From: an uncultured Butyrivibrio sp.
GTDB lineage: Bacteria > Bacillota > Clostridia > Lachnospirales > Lachnospiraceae
Length of the DNA: 16,915 bases
Reading direction: 5' to 3'
Assembly: GCA_910577605.1 (NCBI GenBank)
Contig: CAJTON010000002.1
Location: 78,034-94,948, forward strand
In this document: piece after piece, positions 7,925-15,631 of the stretch
Layout: each line of letters starts with the position of its first letter
Position numbering within the stretch: position 1 is the first letter of the stretch
Notes under the pieces: model-generated
What the model was told of the DNA's origin: nothing
The model's database searches: none
Seen by the model: only the letters and a program-made list of their open reading frames with translations
Position numbers and translations under genes: made by a program

Positions 7925-7940
7925 CATAACTATAGTTATG
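7925..7940. promoter_or_regulatory. Perfect 16-bp palindrome next to the -35 box (candidate operator)
   Basis: CATAACTATAGTTATG is its own reverse complement and ends 3 bp upstream of the TTGACA of the lysozyme promoter. Its size and symmetry fit a dimeric helix-turn-helix regulator of MarR, TetR or GntR type. No regulator gene is adjacent, so its binder must act in trans. The rest of the gap to luxS (7941-8034) is A+T-rich and shows no gene. Confidence 0.6.
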
Positions 7941-8034
7941 TATTTTATTTAGTTAGGTAGATTTGAAACGAATTATAATATAATTTATGATACTTTTTAT
8001 AAGTCGGTTGAAGTGTACCGAAAGCAATAAAAAG

Positions 8035-8076
8035 GCAGCCGCCTTACGGATTTTTGATCCGTAAAAGCAGCCGCCT
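8035..8076 (-). terminator. Stem-loop with flanking direct repeats after luxS (probable operon terminator)
   Basis: TTACGGAT (8044-8051) and ATCCGTAA (8057-8064) form a perfect 8-bp stem with a 5-nt loop. Identical 10-bp direct repeats GCAGCCGCCT flank it at 8035-8044 and 8067-8076. On the minus strand the stem is followed by GGCGGCTGCC and then TTTTT, so the T tract is offset by 10 nt from the stem. It stands 38 bp beyond the luxS stop and is the only termination candidate there. Confidence 0.55.
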
Positions 8077-8101
8077 ATTTACATAAAATGAACACAAAGT
8101 A

Positions 8102-8581
8102 TTACTCCGGATAATTCAGCCTCTCCGCAGTTATATTGTCAAGCACCTCTCTTTTGTATTTTGCGGCGTAATACTGCGCCACAGAAAGGTTGTTGTCAAG
8201 ATAGTTGCCGCAGTCCCTCGGCGAATATCCGGGTATAACGCCCTCATAGCAGATTATAAAATCTATCAGCTCACGCACGAGCGGCACGATTTCCTCAGAG
8301 GTAAGATCGCCAGCGAGAATCAAATAAAATCCGGTGCGGCATCCCATAGGCCCGAAATAGACCACTCTGTCCTTCCACAGTTCATGGTTCCTTAAAAACG
8401 TGGCGCCAAGATGCTCGATGGAATGTATACCGCAGGTGTCCATAACCGGCTCTTTATTGGGGCAGGTAAATCTCAGGTCAAAGGTCGTCAGCACCTCCTC
8501 TCCAATATGATCCTTACGGGACACATATATTCCCGCCAGCAGATCAAGATGATTGACAGTAAAACTAGCTATTTTTTCCAT
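8102..8581 (-). CDS. luxS: S-ribosylhomocysteine lyase (AI-2 synthase)
   Basis: LuxS converts S-ribosylhomocysteine to homocysteine and DPD, the precursor of autoinducer-2, in the cytosol as part of the activated methyl cycle. The 159 residues are full length. Metal ligands are H53 and H57 in the HxxEH motif (GIHSIEHLGA), with catalytic E56, and C124 in SPRDCGNYLDN. The catalytic cysteine is C81 in FGPMGCRTGFYL. The start at 8581 follows GGGAGG at 5-nt spacing. It lies 20 bp after the GGDEF gene and before the operon terminator, so it appears to be the last gene of a sugar operon. This is an unusual place, since no mtn/pfs, metK or cysteine-synthesis gene is visible. Confidence 0.97.
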   Translation of the reverse strand: MEKIASFTVNHLDLLAGIYVSRKDHIGEEVLTTFDLRFTCPNKEPVMDTCGIHSIEHLGATFLRNHELWKDRVVYFGPMGCRTGFYLILAGDLTSEEIVPLVRELIDFIICYEGVIPGYSPRDCGNYLDNNLSVAQYYAAKYKREVLDNITAERLNYPE

Positions 8582-8601
8582 TTACGCCTCCCGAAGTACG
8601 G

Positions 8602-10533
8602 CTAAATATTGTTTTTTAAGCTGTACTCTCTCTTTTTATTTTCTTTTTTATTCGCGTACATAAGAGCGTCAGCGCATTTGATGTATAAATCAAGCGTATC
8701 GGATTTCTCCGCGGTCTTGGAGTACATTCCGACGCTCATATTTACATAATAAGGCTTCTGGCTGTACGAATTGAATTCCCTTAGCTTAACGCGCATCTCC
8801 TCTATTATTTCGTTTCCCCGCTCCTCACCCCTTTTATCGCAAAAAGCAATGACAAATTCGTCTCCGCCGAAGCGCGCGCATATCTCCTCGGGTGATGTCG
8901 AAAGCCTCATGCATTCGGCGATTTTTTTAAGAGCAAAATCACCCTCGGCGTGACCGTAGGTATCGTTTATCTGCTTGAGCCCGTCCATGTCTATGGAAAT
9001 AAGCGTAAGCGGCTGCTCTTCCCTTCTGCTCCGCTTCATTATCTCCCCTATGTTGCGGTAAAAACCGTGACGGTTGTATATCTGCGTGAGCATATCCCTG
9101 ATATACATCTGCTCGGTCGCGCAACGGCTCACATACATTTCGATAACATGCCTGAAATCAAGTATAAACGTCTGATAAAAACTGAATTTAAATCTGTCGA
9201 TATCGAATGTATTCGCCATATATCCCATAGTAACGCCCTGCAAATGAACGGGAACGAACATTATGTAAAAATTATCGTCAAGAACTTTTTCAATATCCGG
9301 AAGCATATCGATCTGGGCAAAATCCGCCTCCGGACGCGACTTATCGCCGATAACGTGAGCCGGAACCCTCATTATATCAGTATATCCCGAATGCCCCTGC
9401 TCGGTTCTGTCAAAATCAAAAGAAATATCCATATTACAGTCAAGCGCAACTTCATTAAAACACATCCACATTTCTTTCAAAAGGATCGGTTCAACGCATT
9501 CCGGCAGCATAGAAAAAATATAATGCATCAAAGGATAATTAGCAAGTCGCGCAATCATATTGTACATGTCGGTAAGGAACTGGTCCCGCTGGTCCTTCGC
9601 AAGTTTTTCTATTATGAGCTTTTCCTCCACATTATCGGCAGACATTTCCTTGCAGCCGCAGGATTCGCCTATCCTGTTTTTATAACTTATTAGTATCCTG
9701 CTCTCGCCCTTTTTGCCGTCAACATTATCATGTACGGAGCGAAATATCGCCTCGCCTAACGCGTCAATATCAAATTCCGAAGTGGTAAGACGGGGAGAGT
9801 AATATTTTTCCAGCTCGACTCCGTCATAGCCCGTGACAATAATGTCCTCCGGAATCCTGTATCCGTGGCTTTTAAGCACTCTCATGCACTCGATCGCCAT
9901 TATGTCGTTCGCGCATATAAAAGCCTCCGGCATGCTAAGTCCTGAAGCAATAAATTCCTCAACAGCAGCCCTCGTCGGATTTGCCCAGAAATCTCCGTAA
10001 AGCACCCTTCGCTCGTCAAACTCAAGTCCGTTCTCAAAAAGGACCTTCTTAAAACAGTCTATCCTTTCGTCCGAGAACGAATTGCCCCTGATTCCCGCAA
10101 TAAAATTTATAGTGCGCGCCTTATGGAATTCGACGACATGCTTTACGATCTTTTCAAAGGAACCGCTGTAATCAAATACGATATTGATACAGCCGTCGAT
10201 CTCCCTGTCAACGGATATGACCGGGACTTTGTCGGCAAGAGTTCTCTGAACCAGTTTGTTAAGGACCTCGTCACGCTTGAAGGTTTCCGACATAACGATA
10301 ACCGCGTCAAACCGTTTGACATCAAAAGAGGAGAAAATCTGAGCCTCGCCTATATCGTTCACGCCGCCGGCATAAAGATCCGTAACGCTCGTAAAAATCA
10401 TCAGCCTTACGTTATTTTTTTCGCAGTCATGGCAAAGCTTCGTAAGGATCCTGACCTGGTCGTCGTCCTTAAAGCTTGTCATACACAATGCTACTACTTT
10501 ATATGGCTTACCCTCCGAAAATTTGAGTCCCAT
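8602..10533 (-). CDS. LacI-type substrate-binding plus GGDEF domain protein (sugar-responsive diguanylate cyclase)
   Basis: The 643 residues have three parts. Residues 10-285 are a periplasmic-binding-protein-like sensor of the LacI/RbsB type: VPVISVDREIDG (103-114), FICANDIMAIECMRVLKSHG (205-224) and PEDIIVTGYDGVELEKYYSP (228-247). Residues 300-470 form a linker with a GAF-like stretch near 415-445. Residues 480-635 are a GGDEF domain with ISIDMDGLKQINDTYGHAEGD (512-532) and an intact RFGGDEF (554-560). It should make c-di-GMP from two GTP. No HTH, signal peptide or membrane helix is seen, so the sensor is cytosolic. The RxxD inhibitory site is absent before GGDEF. The ATG at 10533 follows GAGGAGA. 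It is 30 bp after the GH2 gene and 20 bp before luxS. The ligand is inferred to be a sugar or AI-2-like molecule. Confidence 0.93.
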   Translation of the reverse strand: MGLKFSEGKPYKVVALCMTSFKDDDQVRILTKLCHDCEKNNVRLMIFTSVTDLYAGGVNDIGEAQIFSSFDVKRFDAVIVMSETFKRDEVLNKLVQRTLADKVPVISVDREIDGCINIVFDYSGSFEKIVKHVVEFHKARTINFIAGIRGNSFSDERIDCFKKVLFENGLEFDERRVLYGDFWANPTRAAVEEFIASGLSMPEAFICANDIMAIECMRVLKSHGYRIPEDIIVTGYDGVELEKYYSPRLTTSEFDIDALGEAIFRSVHDNVDGKKGESRILISYKNRIGESCGCKEMSADNVEEKLIIEKLAKDQRDQFLTDMYNMIARLANYPLMHYIFSMLPECVEPILLKEMWMCFNEVALDCNMDISFDFDRTEQGHSGYTDIMRVPAHVIGDKSRPEADFAQIDMLPDIEKVLDDNFYIMFVPVHLQGVTMGYMANTFDIDRFKFSFYQTFILDFRHVIEMYVSRCATEQMYIRDMLTQIYNRHGFYRNIGEIMKRSRREEQPLTLISIDMDGLKQINDTYGHAEGDFALKKIAECMRLSTSPEEICARFGGDEFVIAFCDKRGEERGNEIIEEMRVKLREFNSYSQKPYYVNMSVGMYSKTAEKSDTLDLYIKCADALMYANKKENKKREYSLKNNI

Positions 10534-10563
10534 GATGATTTCTCCTCACACTTTAGAATATTT

Positions 10564-13500
10564 TCATTTCTCAAATCTGAACCATTCAAAATCAAAGCGG
10601 CTTCCCGGCAGAAAAACAAATGTCACCTTATTAAGTCCGCTTACTTTTTCAATGTCAAAAGACTTCTCCTCCGGTCCGTCGGTACGCTCAAAACCGATCA
10701 TCTGTCTGGTCTGACCGCCTTTTGCGTCGGTAAATATAACATTGAGCGTATTGACCTCGATATATGAATTTCCTTTTATAACAAGTTTGCTTACACCGTC
10801 GCCGAAATCCATTCCGTCAAAGTCTATCGAAACGTTATTGCCGATGCCGTTTACGGAATCTTCGCATACTTCGTATTCGTCTCCGTAAATTTTATCGTGC
10901 ATAGCGGCGGAGATGCGTTCAAGTCCTTTCGAGGGGCTTATAAAACGGAAGTCCTTTATATTTATAAAGTCATCAGTACGGATACAAATCGTGTGTACTC
11001 CGCGGACTCTGTGTTTAAGCTTAAAACTCTCGTTCTGATAAACGTCCCATATAACCGGCTTGTTATATATTCCGTCCGCGAGCAGCTCGCTGTCCTTTCC
11101 TCCCGGTATTCCCGACCATATCTGAATTCTGTAATCCCTTTCCTCGAAAGTAAAAATACCTATCTCTATCTCGTCGCTTCCGAAGCTTCCGAAATCCACA
11201 TTACTGTAACCGATATACGCATCCGTGTTTTTCGGAGTTGAAATACCGTGATCGACCGCATTTCCCATCTCGCCGCAGCTCAGATTATAAAGCGCCGCCG
11301 CAACGCCCGAATACGGGTTTACAAACGCCTCTCCAAGCCCGCCCGCGTCAAATCCAAGCTGTGATACAACGCTGACTTTTTCACCGCCGTTTCTAGTAAA
11401 GCACTTCACGTTAAAATGTCCGTCTCCCTTTACGCTAAGCGCTGCCTCGCCGTCCGCCCCAGCAGAGATATCCGCAAGATGGCTTTCAACTCCTGAATCG
11501 GTAGTCACGATCCACTCAAGTTCCTTATATGTGCAGTCAGCCGGATAAAGAACCGCTTTAAGTTTTGTCTCTTCATTTCCTTTTGTAAAACTTGTTCCGC
11601 CGCTGCTTACCAGTTCTATCTTGCGCACCGGTATCTCATCCGTAACAGCCCACGCCGCATTCGATGTCAATGCGGAGATCCCCTCCGGCACCTCCGCCTC
11701 CACCGCCTGTACGGTAACGGACGAGGTATTCATTCCCTTGGAGCCGACCTCTATTATTATATCGCCTTTTTGACAATTTGTCGCAACGATCGCAAGCAGT
11801 TTTCCCATAAAAAGCCTGCGGGAAACGCCTTTATAGGAATCGTAGTCTGTGCTGTCGCCATTGTCCAGTCCGACAAGTCTTCCCACGCCACGCACATTGA
11901 CCGTAACGCGGTTATTAGCGTTTCTGACCTCTTTCCCGTCCTTGTCAAGCATATTTATCTCGACAAAAACAAGGTCCTGACCGTCGGCAAGAGCCGTGGT
12001 TTTATTCGGTTTGAGAAGTATAGATTCCGCATCTCCGAAGGATTCCTGTGTATCCCTCGCTATTATATTACCGTTCTCGTCATAAGCCACCGCGTCAAGC
12101 CTTCCCTTTGAATAAGGAATCATCCAGTGTCCGAGAAGTTCTTTTCCTCTCGCGTGGTCGATGTCAAACCTTCCCTGAGACTCTCCGTTGAAAAAAAGCT
12201 CCACCTGAGGCGCGTTTGATGTCACGCGAACATCGATCATCTGTCCTTCGTTAAAATCCCAGTGCGGGAAAATATGCACCATCGGATTCTGTCTGTAATC
12301 CGTCCACTCCGCCTGATAGATATAAAAATTATCCTTCTTAAAGCCCGCCGTGTCCACCTGTCCGAAATAGGAATTCTTGGTGGAGTACGGAGTAGGCTCG
12401 CCTATATAATCAAAACCCGTCCACAAAAACTGCCCGGTGGAATATTCTGTATCCCTTTCGGTTATTATACAGAATTCCGCGTTCTTCGCTCCCCAGCTGC
12501 ATGTACTGTTTCCGAGCGACGAACACTGCTCGTCGATGTCGGTGAGAATAGCCTCGGAATAAGGGAAATGGTATATTCCCCTGCTTTGCAAAGTGGACGC
12601 TGTTTCGCTGCCGTAGATCGCCCAGCGGGGATGCTTTGCATGGTGCGCACCGTAAAGACGCTCGGCATAATTATATCCGACGACGTCAAGAAGCTCAGCG
12701 CACCGCTGCGTCGGCTCCCCCTCCATGAAATTGGACGCAAAAGTAACCAACGCGTTGCCGTCAGGGTCATGCTCGCGCACAGCCTCGACAAGCATCTTTG
12801 TCGATTCGTAACCGCCCTCCGGGTCCGCGTGCGTGTCGTATATCTCGTTTCCAATGCTCCACATAATAAGGCTCGGATGGTTGCGGTCCCTGCGCACATA
12901 ATTGCGTATGTCTTTTTTTGCCCACGCGTCAAAAAATCTTGAATAGTCAAATTCTCTTTTTACGAATTTCCACATATCAAAGGCTTCTCCGTCCACCAGA
13001 AAGCCCATCTCGTCGCAAAGGTCCATAAGCTCGACGGCAGGCATATTATGCGAGGTCCTTATCGCGTTGACTCCCATCGACTTCATTATTTCAAGCTGCC
13101 TTTTTATAGCCGCCTTATTTACTGCCGCACCCAGCGCTCCGAGGTCGTGGTGCATACACACTCCGTTCAGCTTTATATGCTCGCCGTTGAGGAAAAAGCC
13201 CTTATTAGCGTCAAATTTAATGGTTCTGAACCCGAATTTAGTGTCAACGTAATCCACGACCGTATTGACCTTTATCAGCTCCGTCCTCAGAGTATAGAGG
13301 TACGGCTTTTCAAGGCTCCACAATTCGGGACTGCGCACAAAGATAACCTTCGTACCTCCGGGCATATATTCCTGCGAAGCCACCGTTTTTCCCTGCGCGT
13401 CAAGAATATGGTACATGATGCTCATATCCTTGTCCCTGTCGATACCGCTTACCTCCGCGGATACCTTGACATTAAAGCCCTTTGACGCGCGCTCCGTCCT

Positions 13501-13956
13501 TATATAGATGCCGTCGGACACAATATGCACCTTCGGCATTTTTTTGAACCATATATTACGATAAATACCCGCACCGGAATACCAGCGTGAATTGGGATTC
13601 CGGTGAAGCACGCGTACGCTTACCTCGTTAGCGCCGTGCTTTAACAGGTCCGTGATCTCTATCTCAAAAGTATTATAACCGTATTTCCATTCGCCCGCCT
13701 TTATCCCGTTGATATAGACTGTCGGCTCCATATATACGCCGTCAAAGCGCAGGGCGTACCTGCGGTCGTCCTCCGGCTCAAGGTCAAAGCTCTTGCGGTA
13801 CCAGCCTTCGCTGTCCTCATACAGATCGTTGCTGTTATATATCAGCCAGTCGTGGGGAATATCCACCTTCTCCCACTCCCCGGACGGCATATTTCCCTGT
13901 CCGGGCTTGACCTTCATAAATTCCCATCCTTCGTTGAATAATTTTGTCTGTCTCAT
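10564..13956 (-). CDS. GH2 beta-galactosidase-like enzyme with C-terminal Ig-like and CBM6-like domains
   Basis: This 1130-residue retaining glycosidase has an N-terminal sugar-binding sandwich (about 5-140; HDWLIYNSND, RWYSGAGIYRN), an Ig-like domain (145-245) and a TIM barrel (248-545). The acid/base is E371 in IMWSIGNEIYD and the probable nucleophile is E451 in IYGSETAST; QFLWTGFDYIGEPTPY follows. DUF4982-like (560-630) and GH2 C-terminal (640-745) domains come next, then an Ig-like module (775-860) and two beta-sandwiches (880-1005, 1010-1130). The last of these ends NKVTFVFLPGSRFDFEWFRF and is CBM6-like. There is no signal peptide, so it should be cytosolic and act on imported oligosaccharides. 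Substrates could be beta-galactosides or alpha-L-arabinopyranosides, which share stereochemistry. The ATG at 13956 follows AGGTGGG; a long hairpin lies just upstream. Confidence 0.93.
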   Translation of the reverse strand: MRQTKLFNEGWEFMKVKPGQGNMPSGEWEKVDIPHDWLIYNSNDLYEDSEGWYRKSFDLEPEDDRRYALRFDGVYMEPTVYINGIKAGEWKYGYNTFEIEITDLLKHGANEVSVRVLHRNPNSRWYSGAGIYRNIWFKKMPKVHIVSDGIYIRTERASKGFNVKVSAEVSGIDRDKDMSIMYHILDAQGKTVASQEYMPGGTKVIFVRSPELWSLEKPYLYTLRTELIKVNTVVDYVDTKFGFRTIKFDANKGFFLNGEHIKLNGVCMHHDLGALGAAVNKAAIKRQLEIMKSMGVNAIRTSHNMPAVELMDLCDEMGFLVDGEAFDMWKFVKREFDYSRFFDAWAKKDIRNYVRRDRNHPSLIMWSIGNEIYDTHADPEGGYESTKMLVEAVREHDPDGNALVTFASNFMEGEPTQRCAELLDVVGYNYAERLYGAHHAKHPRWAIYGSETASTLQSRGIYHFPYSEAILTDIDEQCSSLGNSTCSWGAKNAEFCIITERDTEYSTGQFLWTGFDYIGEPTPYSTKNSYFGQVDTAGFKKDNFYIYQAEWTDYRQNPMVHIFPHWDFNEGQMIDVRVTSNAPQVELFFNGESQGRFDIDHARGKELLGHWMIPYSKGRLDAVAYDENGNIIARDTQESFGDAESILLKPNKTTALADGQDLVFVEINMLDKDGKEVRNANNRVTVNVRGVGRLVGLDNGDSTDYDSYKGVSRRLFMGKLLAIVATNCQKGDIIIEVGSKGMNTSSVTVQAVEAEVPEGISALTSNAAWAVTDEIPVRKIELVSSGGTSFTKGNEETKLKAVLYPADCTYKELEWIVTTDSGVESHLADISAGADGEAALSVKGDGHFNVKCFTRNGGEKVSVVSQLGFDAGGLGEAFVNPYSGVAAALYNLSCGEMGNAVDHGISTPKNTDAYIGYSNVDFGSFGSDEIEIGIFTFEERDYRIQIWSGIPGGKDSELLADGIYNKPVIWDVYQNESFKLKHRVRGVHTICIRTDDFINIKDFRFISPSKGLERISAAMHDKIYGDEYEVCEDSVNGIGNNVSIDFDGMDFGDGVSKLVIKGNSYIEVNTLNVIFTDAKGGQTRQMIGFERTDGPEEKSFDIEKVSGLNKVTFVFLPGSRFDFEWFRFEK

Positions 13957-13966
13957 TTTCCCACCT

Positions 13967-14017
13967 GTAAAATACAGGCGGAAACCCTTACGATTTCCGC
14001 CCGTAAAAGTATTTTAC
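13967..14017 (-). other. Long hairpin between the isomerase and GH2 genes
   Basis: Outer arms GTAAAATAC (13967-13975) and GTATTTTAC (14009-14017) pair over 9 bp. Inner arms GGCGGAAA (13977-13984) and TTTCCGCC (13994-14001) pair over 8 bp around a 9-nt loop. The outer stem ends next to the GH2 ribosome binding site. No T tract follows, so it is more likely an mRNA processing, stabilising or expression-balancing element than a terminator. Confidence 0.6.
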
Positions 14018-14020
14018 TTA

Positions 14021-15511
14021 TTATGCAAAAGGATTCTCCGTCTTATACATCATTCCCTTAGGCTGATTGAAGTTGATCTCGTCAGCCGGAACCCCGAGAT
14101 ATTTGAATACCTCGTAAAGCTCCTTGCCGAAATGACCGAAGGCGACCGCGCCGTGATGAGGATAATTCTTCTCGATAAGAACATGGCGGTAGAATCTGTC
14201 CATCTCTGGTATCGCGAAAATACCGATCGAGCCGAACGATCTCGTAGCCACAGGAAGCACCTCGCCCTGCGCTATATACGCGCGTATCTGCGCGTCGGCA
14301 GTGCTCTGAAGTCTGAAGAACGTTATCTCTCCCGGAGCGATGTCTCCCTCAAGCGTTCCGTTCGTAACCTCCTCCGGCAGCGCTCTCGCCATTATCATCT
14401 GATTGCGCATCTCGCAGAAGGAAAGCTTGGAGGAGGCTGTGTTACCGCAATGGAAGCCCATGAAGATTTCCTTGTCGGTATATCTGAATTTGCCGTCTAT
14501 ATCCTCCTTGAATATATCCGAAGGAACGGTATTATTGATATCAAGCAGCGTAACCGTGTCGTTGCTTACTACCGTACCGATGAACTCGCTAAGCGCTCCG
14601 TAAATATCCACCTCACAGGATACGGGTATTCCCATTTTGGTAAGGCGGCTGTTCACATAACAGGGTACGAAGCCGAACTGCGTCTGAAAAGCGGGCCAGC
14701 ATTTTCCGGCGATAGCGACATACTTTCTGTAGCCCTTGTGCGCCTCGACCCAGTCAAGAAGCGTAAGCTCGTACTGCGCGAGCTTAGCGAGCACCTCGGG
14801 CTTCTTATTGCCGACTCCAAGCTCCGCCTCCATATCCTTGACCACATCCGTTATTCTTTCGTCTCCCTCATGCTTATTGAAGGCTTCAAAAAGATCAAGC
14901 TCCGAATTTTCCTCGATCTCAACTCCGAGATTGTAAAGCTGCTTTATAGGCGCGTTGCAGGCAAGGAAGTTAAGCGGTCTGGGACCGAAGGATATTATTT
15001 TCAAATCTCTTACGGCGATTATCGCCCTCGCGATGGGAGCGAATCCGTTTATCATGTCTGCGCATTCCTCCGCGGTTCCCACCGGATATTCCGGAATATA
15101 CGCGCGCACATTCCGGAGCTTCAGGTTATAGCTTGCGTTGAGCATTCCGCAGTAAGCGTCTCCTCTTCCCTGAATAAGTCCGCCGTCAGCCGACGTTTCC
15201 TCGGCAGCCGCAATAAACATCGCCGGACCGTCGAAATGCTTCGCAAGCAGCGTCTCCGCTATTTCAGGGCCGAAATTGCCGAGATATACCACCAAAGCGT
15301 TGCATCCGTTCTTCTTGATGTCCTCAAGAGCCTGCACCATGTGTATCTCGCTCTCAACTATACAAATAGGACATTCGTAAATATTGTCCCCGCCGTATTT
15401 CTTTGTATAAGCTTCAACCAAAGCCTTTCTTCTGTTTACTGATAAAGATTCCGGAAAGCAGTCTCTGCTGACCGCGACAATGCCGATCTTCTCCTTAGGC
15501 ATATTTGACAT
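14021..15511 (-). CDS. L-fucose/L-arabinose isomerase-family protein
   Basis: This is a Mn-dependent cytosolic aldose-ketose isomerase fold. Starting at ATG 15511, which follows AAAGGAGA at 9-nt spacing, the protein has 496 residues. A longer frame to 15583 would run through the repeated leader and is rejected. Likely metal ligands are E300 and D302 in VSCEVDIYGALSEF, D324 in LLDINN, and a C-terminal His in NYPHHGAVAFGHFG (452-460). GFHCGNTA (352-359) is also typical. It is shorter than classical FucI (about 590) and its N-terminus (KIGIVAVSRDCFPESLSVNR) is unlike AraA. The substrate is therefore uncertain: L-arabinose, D-arabinose, L-fucose or D-xylose are candidates. It lies between the DUF4867 gene (120 bp) and the GH2 gene (64 bp) and should feed the FGGY kinase encoded upstream. 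Confidence 0.9.
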   Translation of the reverse strand: MSNMPKEKIGIVAVSRDCFPESLSVNRRKALVEAYTKKYGGDNIYECPICIVESEIHMVQALEDIKKNGCNALVVYLGNFGPEIAETLLAKHFDGPAMFIAAAEETSADGGLIQGRGDAYCGMLNASYNLKLRNVRAYIPEYPVGTAEECADMINGFAPIARAIIAVRDLKIISFGPRPLNFLACNAPIKQLYNLGVEIEENSELDLFEAFNKHEGDERITDVVKDMEAELGVGNKKPEVLAKLAQYELTLLDWVEAHKGYRKYVAIAGKCWPAFQTQFGFVPCYVNSRLTKMGIPVSCEVDIYGALSEFIGTVVSNDTVTLLDINNTVPSDIFKEDIDGKFRYTDKEIFMGFHCGNTASSKLSFCEMRNQMIMARALPEEVTNGTLEGDIAPGEITFFRLQSTADAQIRAYIAQGEVLPVATRSFGSIGIFAIPEMDRFYRHVLIEKNYPHHGAVAFGHFGKELYEVFKYLGVPADEINFNQPKGMMYKTENPFA

Positions 15512-15520
15512 GATTTTATA

Positions 15521-15528
15521 TCTCCTTT
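15521..15528 (-). promoter_or_regulatory. Ribosome binding site that sets the isomerase start
   Basis: AAAGGAGA on the minus strand, 9 nt before ATG 15511. It overlaps the end of the second 52-bp repeat unit by five bases, and unit two differs from unit one exactly here (GG versus CC), which creates the site. Confidence 0.8.
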
Positions 15529-15627
15529 CATTATTAATGCGTTGCTTTTCAACGCATAATGGTATCCTCGCAGAGGGTTTCATTGTTAGTGCGCTGTTTT
15601 TCAGCGCATAATGGTATCCTCGCAGAG
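15524..15627 (-). repeat. Two tandem 52-bp structured repeats in the isomerase leader
   Basis: Units 15524-15575 and 15576-15627 are head to tail and match at 45 of 52 positions; 18 bp at one end are identical. In each, a 7-bp stem (plus strand TGCGYTG and CARCGCA) closes a 5-nt loop. The variable stem position is T-A in one unit and C-G in the other, so pairing is kept. On the mRNA strand each unit reads CTCTGCGAGGATACCATT and then ATG CGY TGA. GGTATC immediately before the upstream unit (minus strand, 15633-15628) can also pair with its GATACC. The block fills almost all of the 120-bp gap between the DUF4867 stop and the isomerase start. A structured RNA regulator is inferred; I recognise no known riboswitch. 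Confidence 0.85.
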
Positions 15628-15631
15628 ATAC

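Noticed and set aside
7763..7960. A small plus-strand frame rich in hydrophobic residues
   Set aside because: It overlaps the lysozyme 5' end, its promoter and the palindrome, and has no ribosome binding site.
13793..15442. A 549-codon open frame on the plus strand
   Set aside because: It lies antisense to the isomerase and the 5' end of the GH2 gene, is not low-complexity but matches no family, and has no ribosome binding site; it is a shadow of the minus-strand codon bias.
15512..15583. An extended isomerase start at 15583
   Set aside because: The extension runs through the second structured repeat and into the first, and has no fitting ribosome binding site; AAAGGAGA before 15511 and family start favour the shorter form.
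15524..15627. CRISPR-like or transposon-end repeats
   Set aside because: The two units abut directly with no spacer between them and no cas or transposase gene is present.
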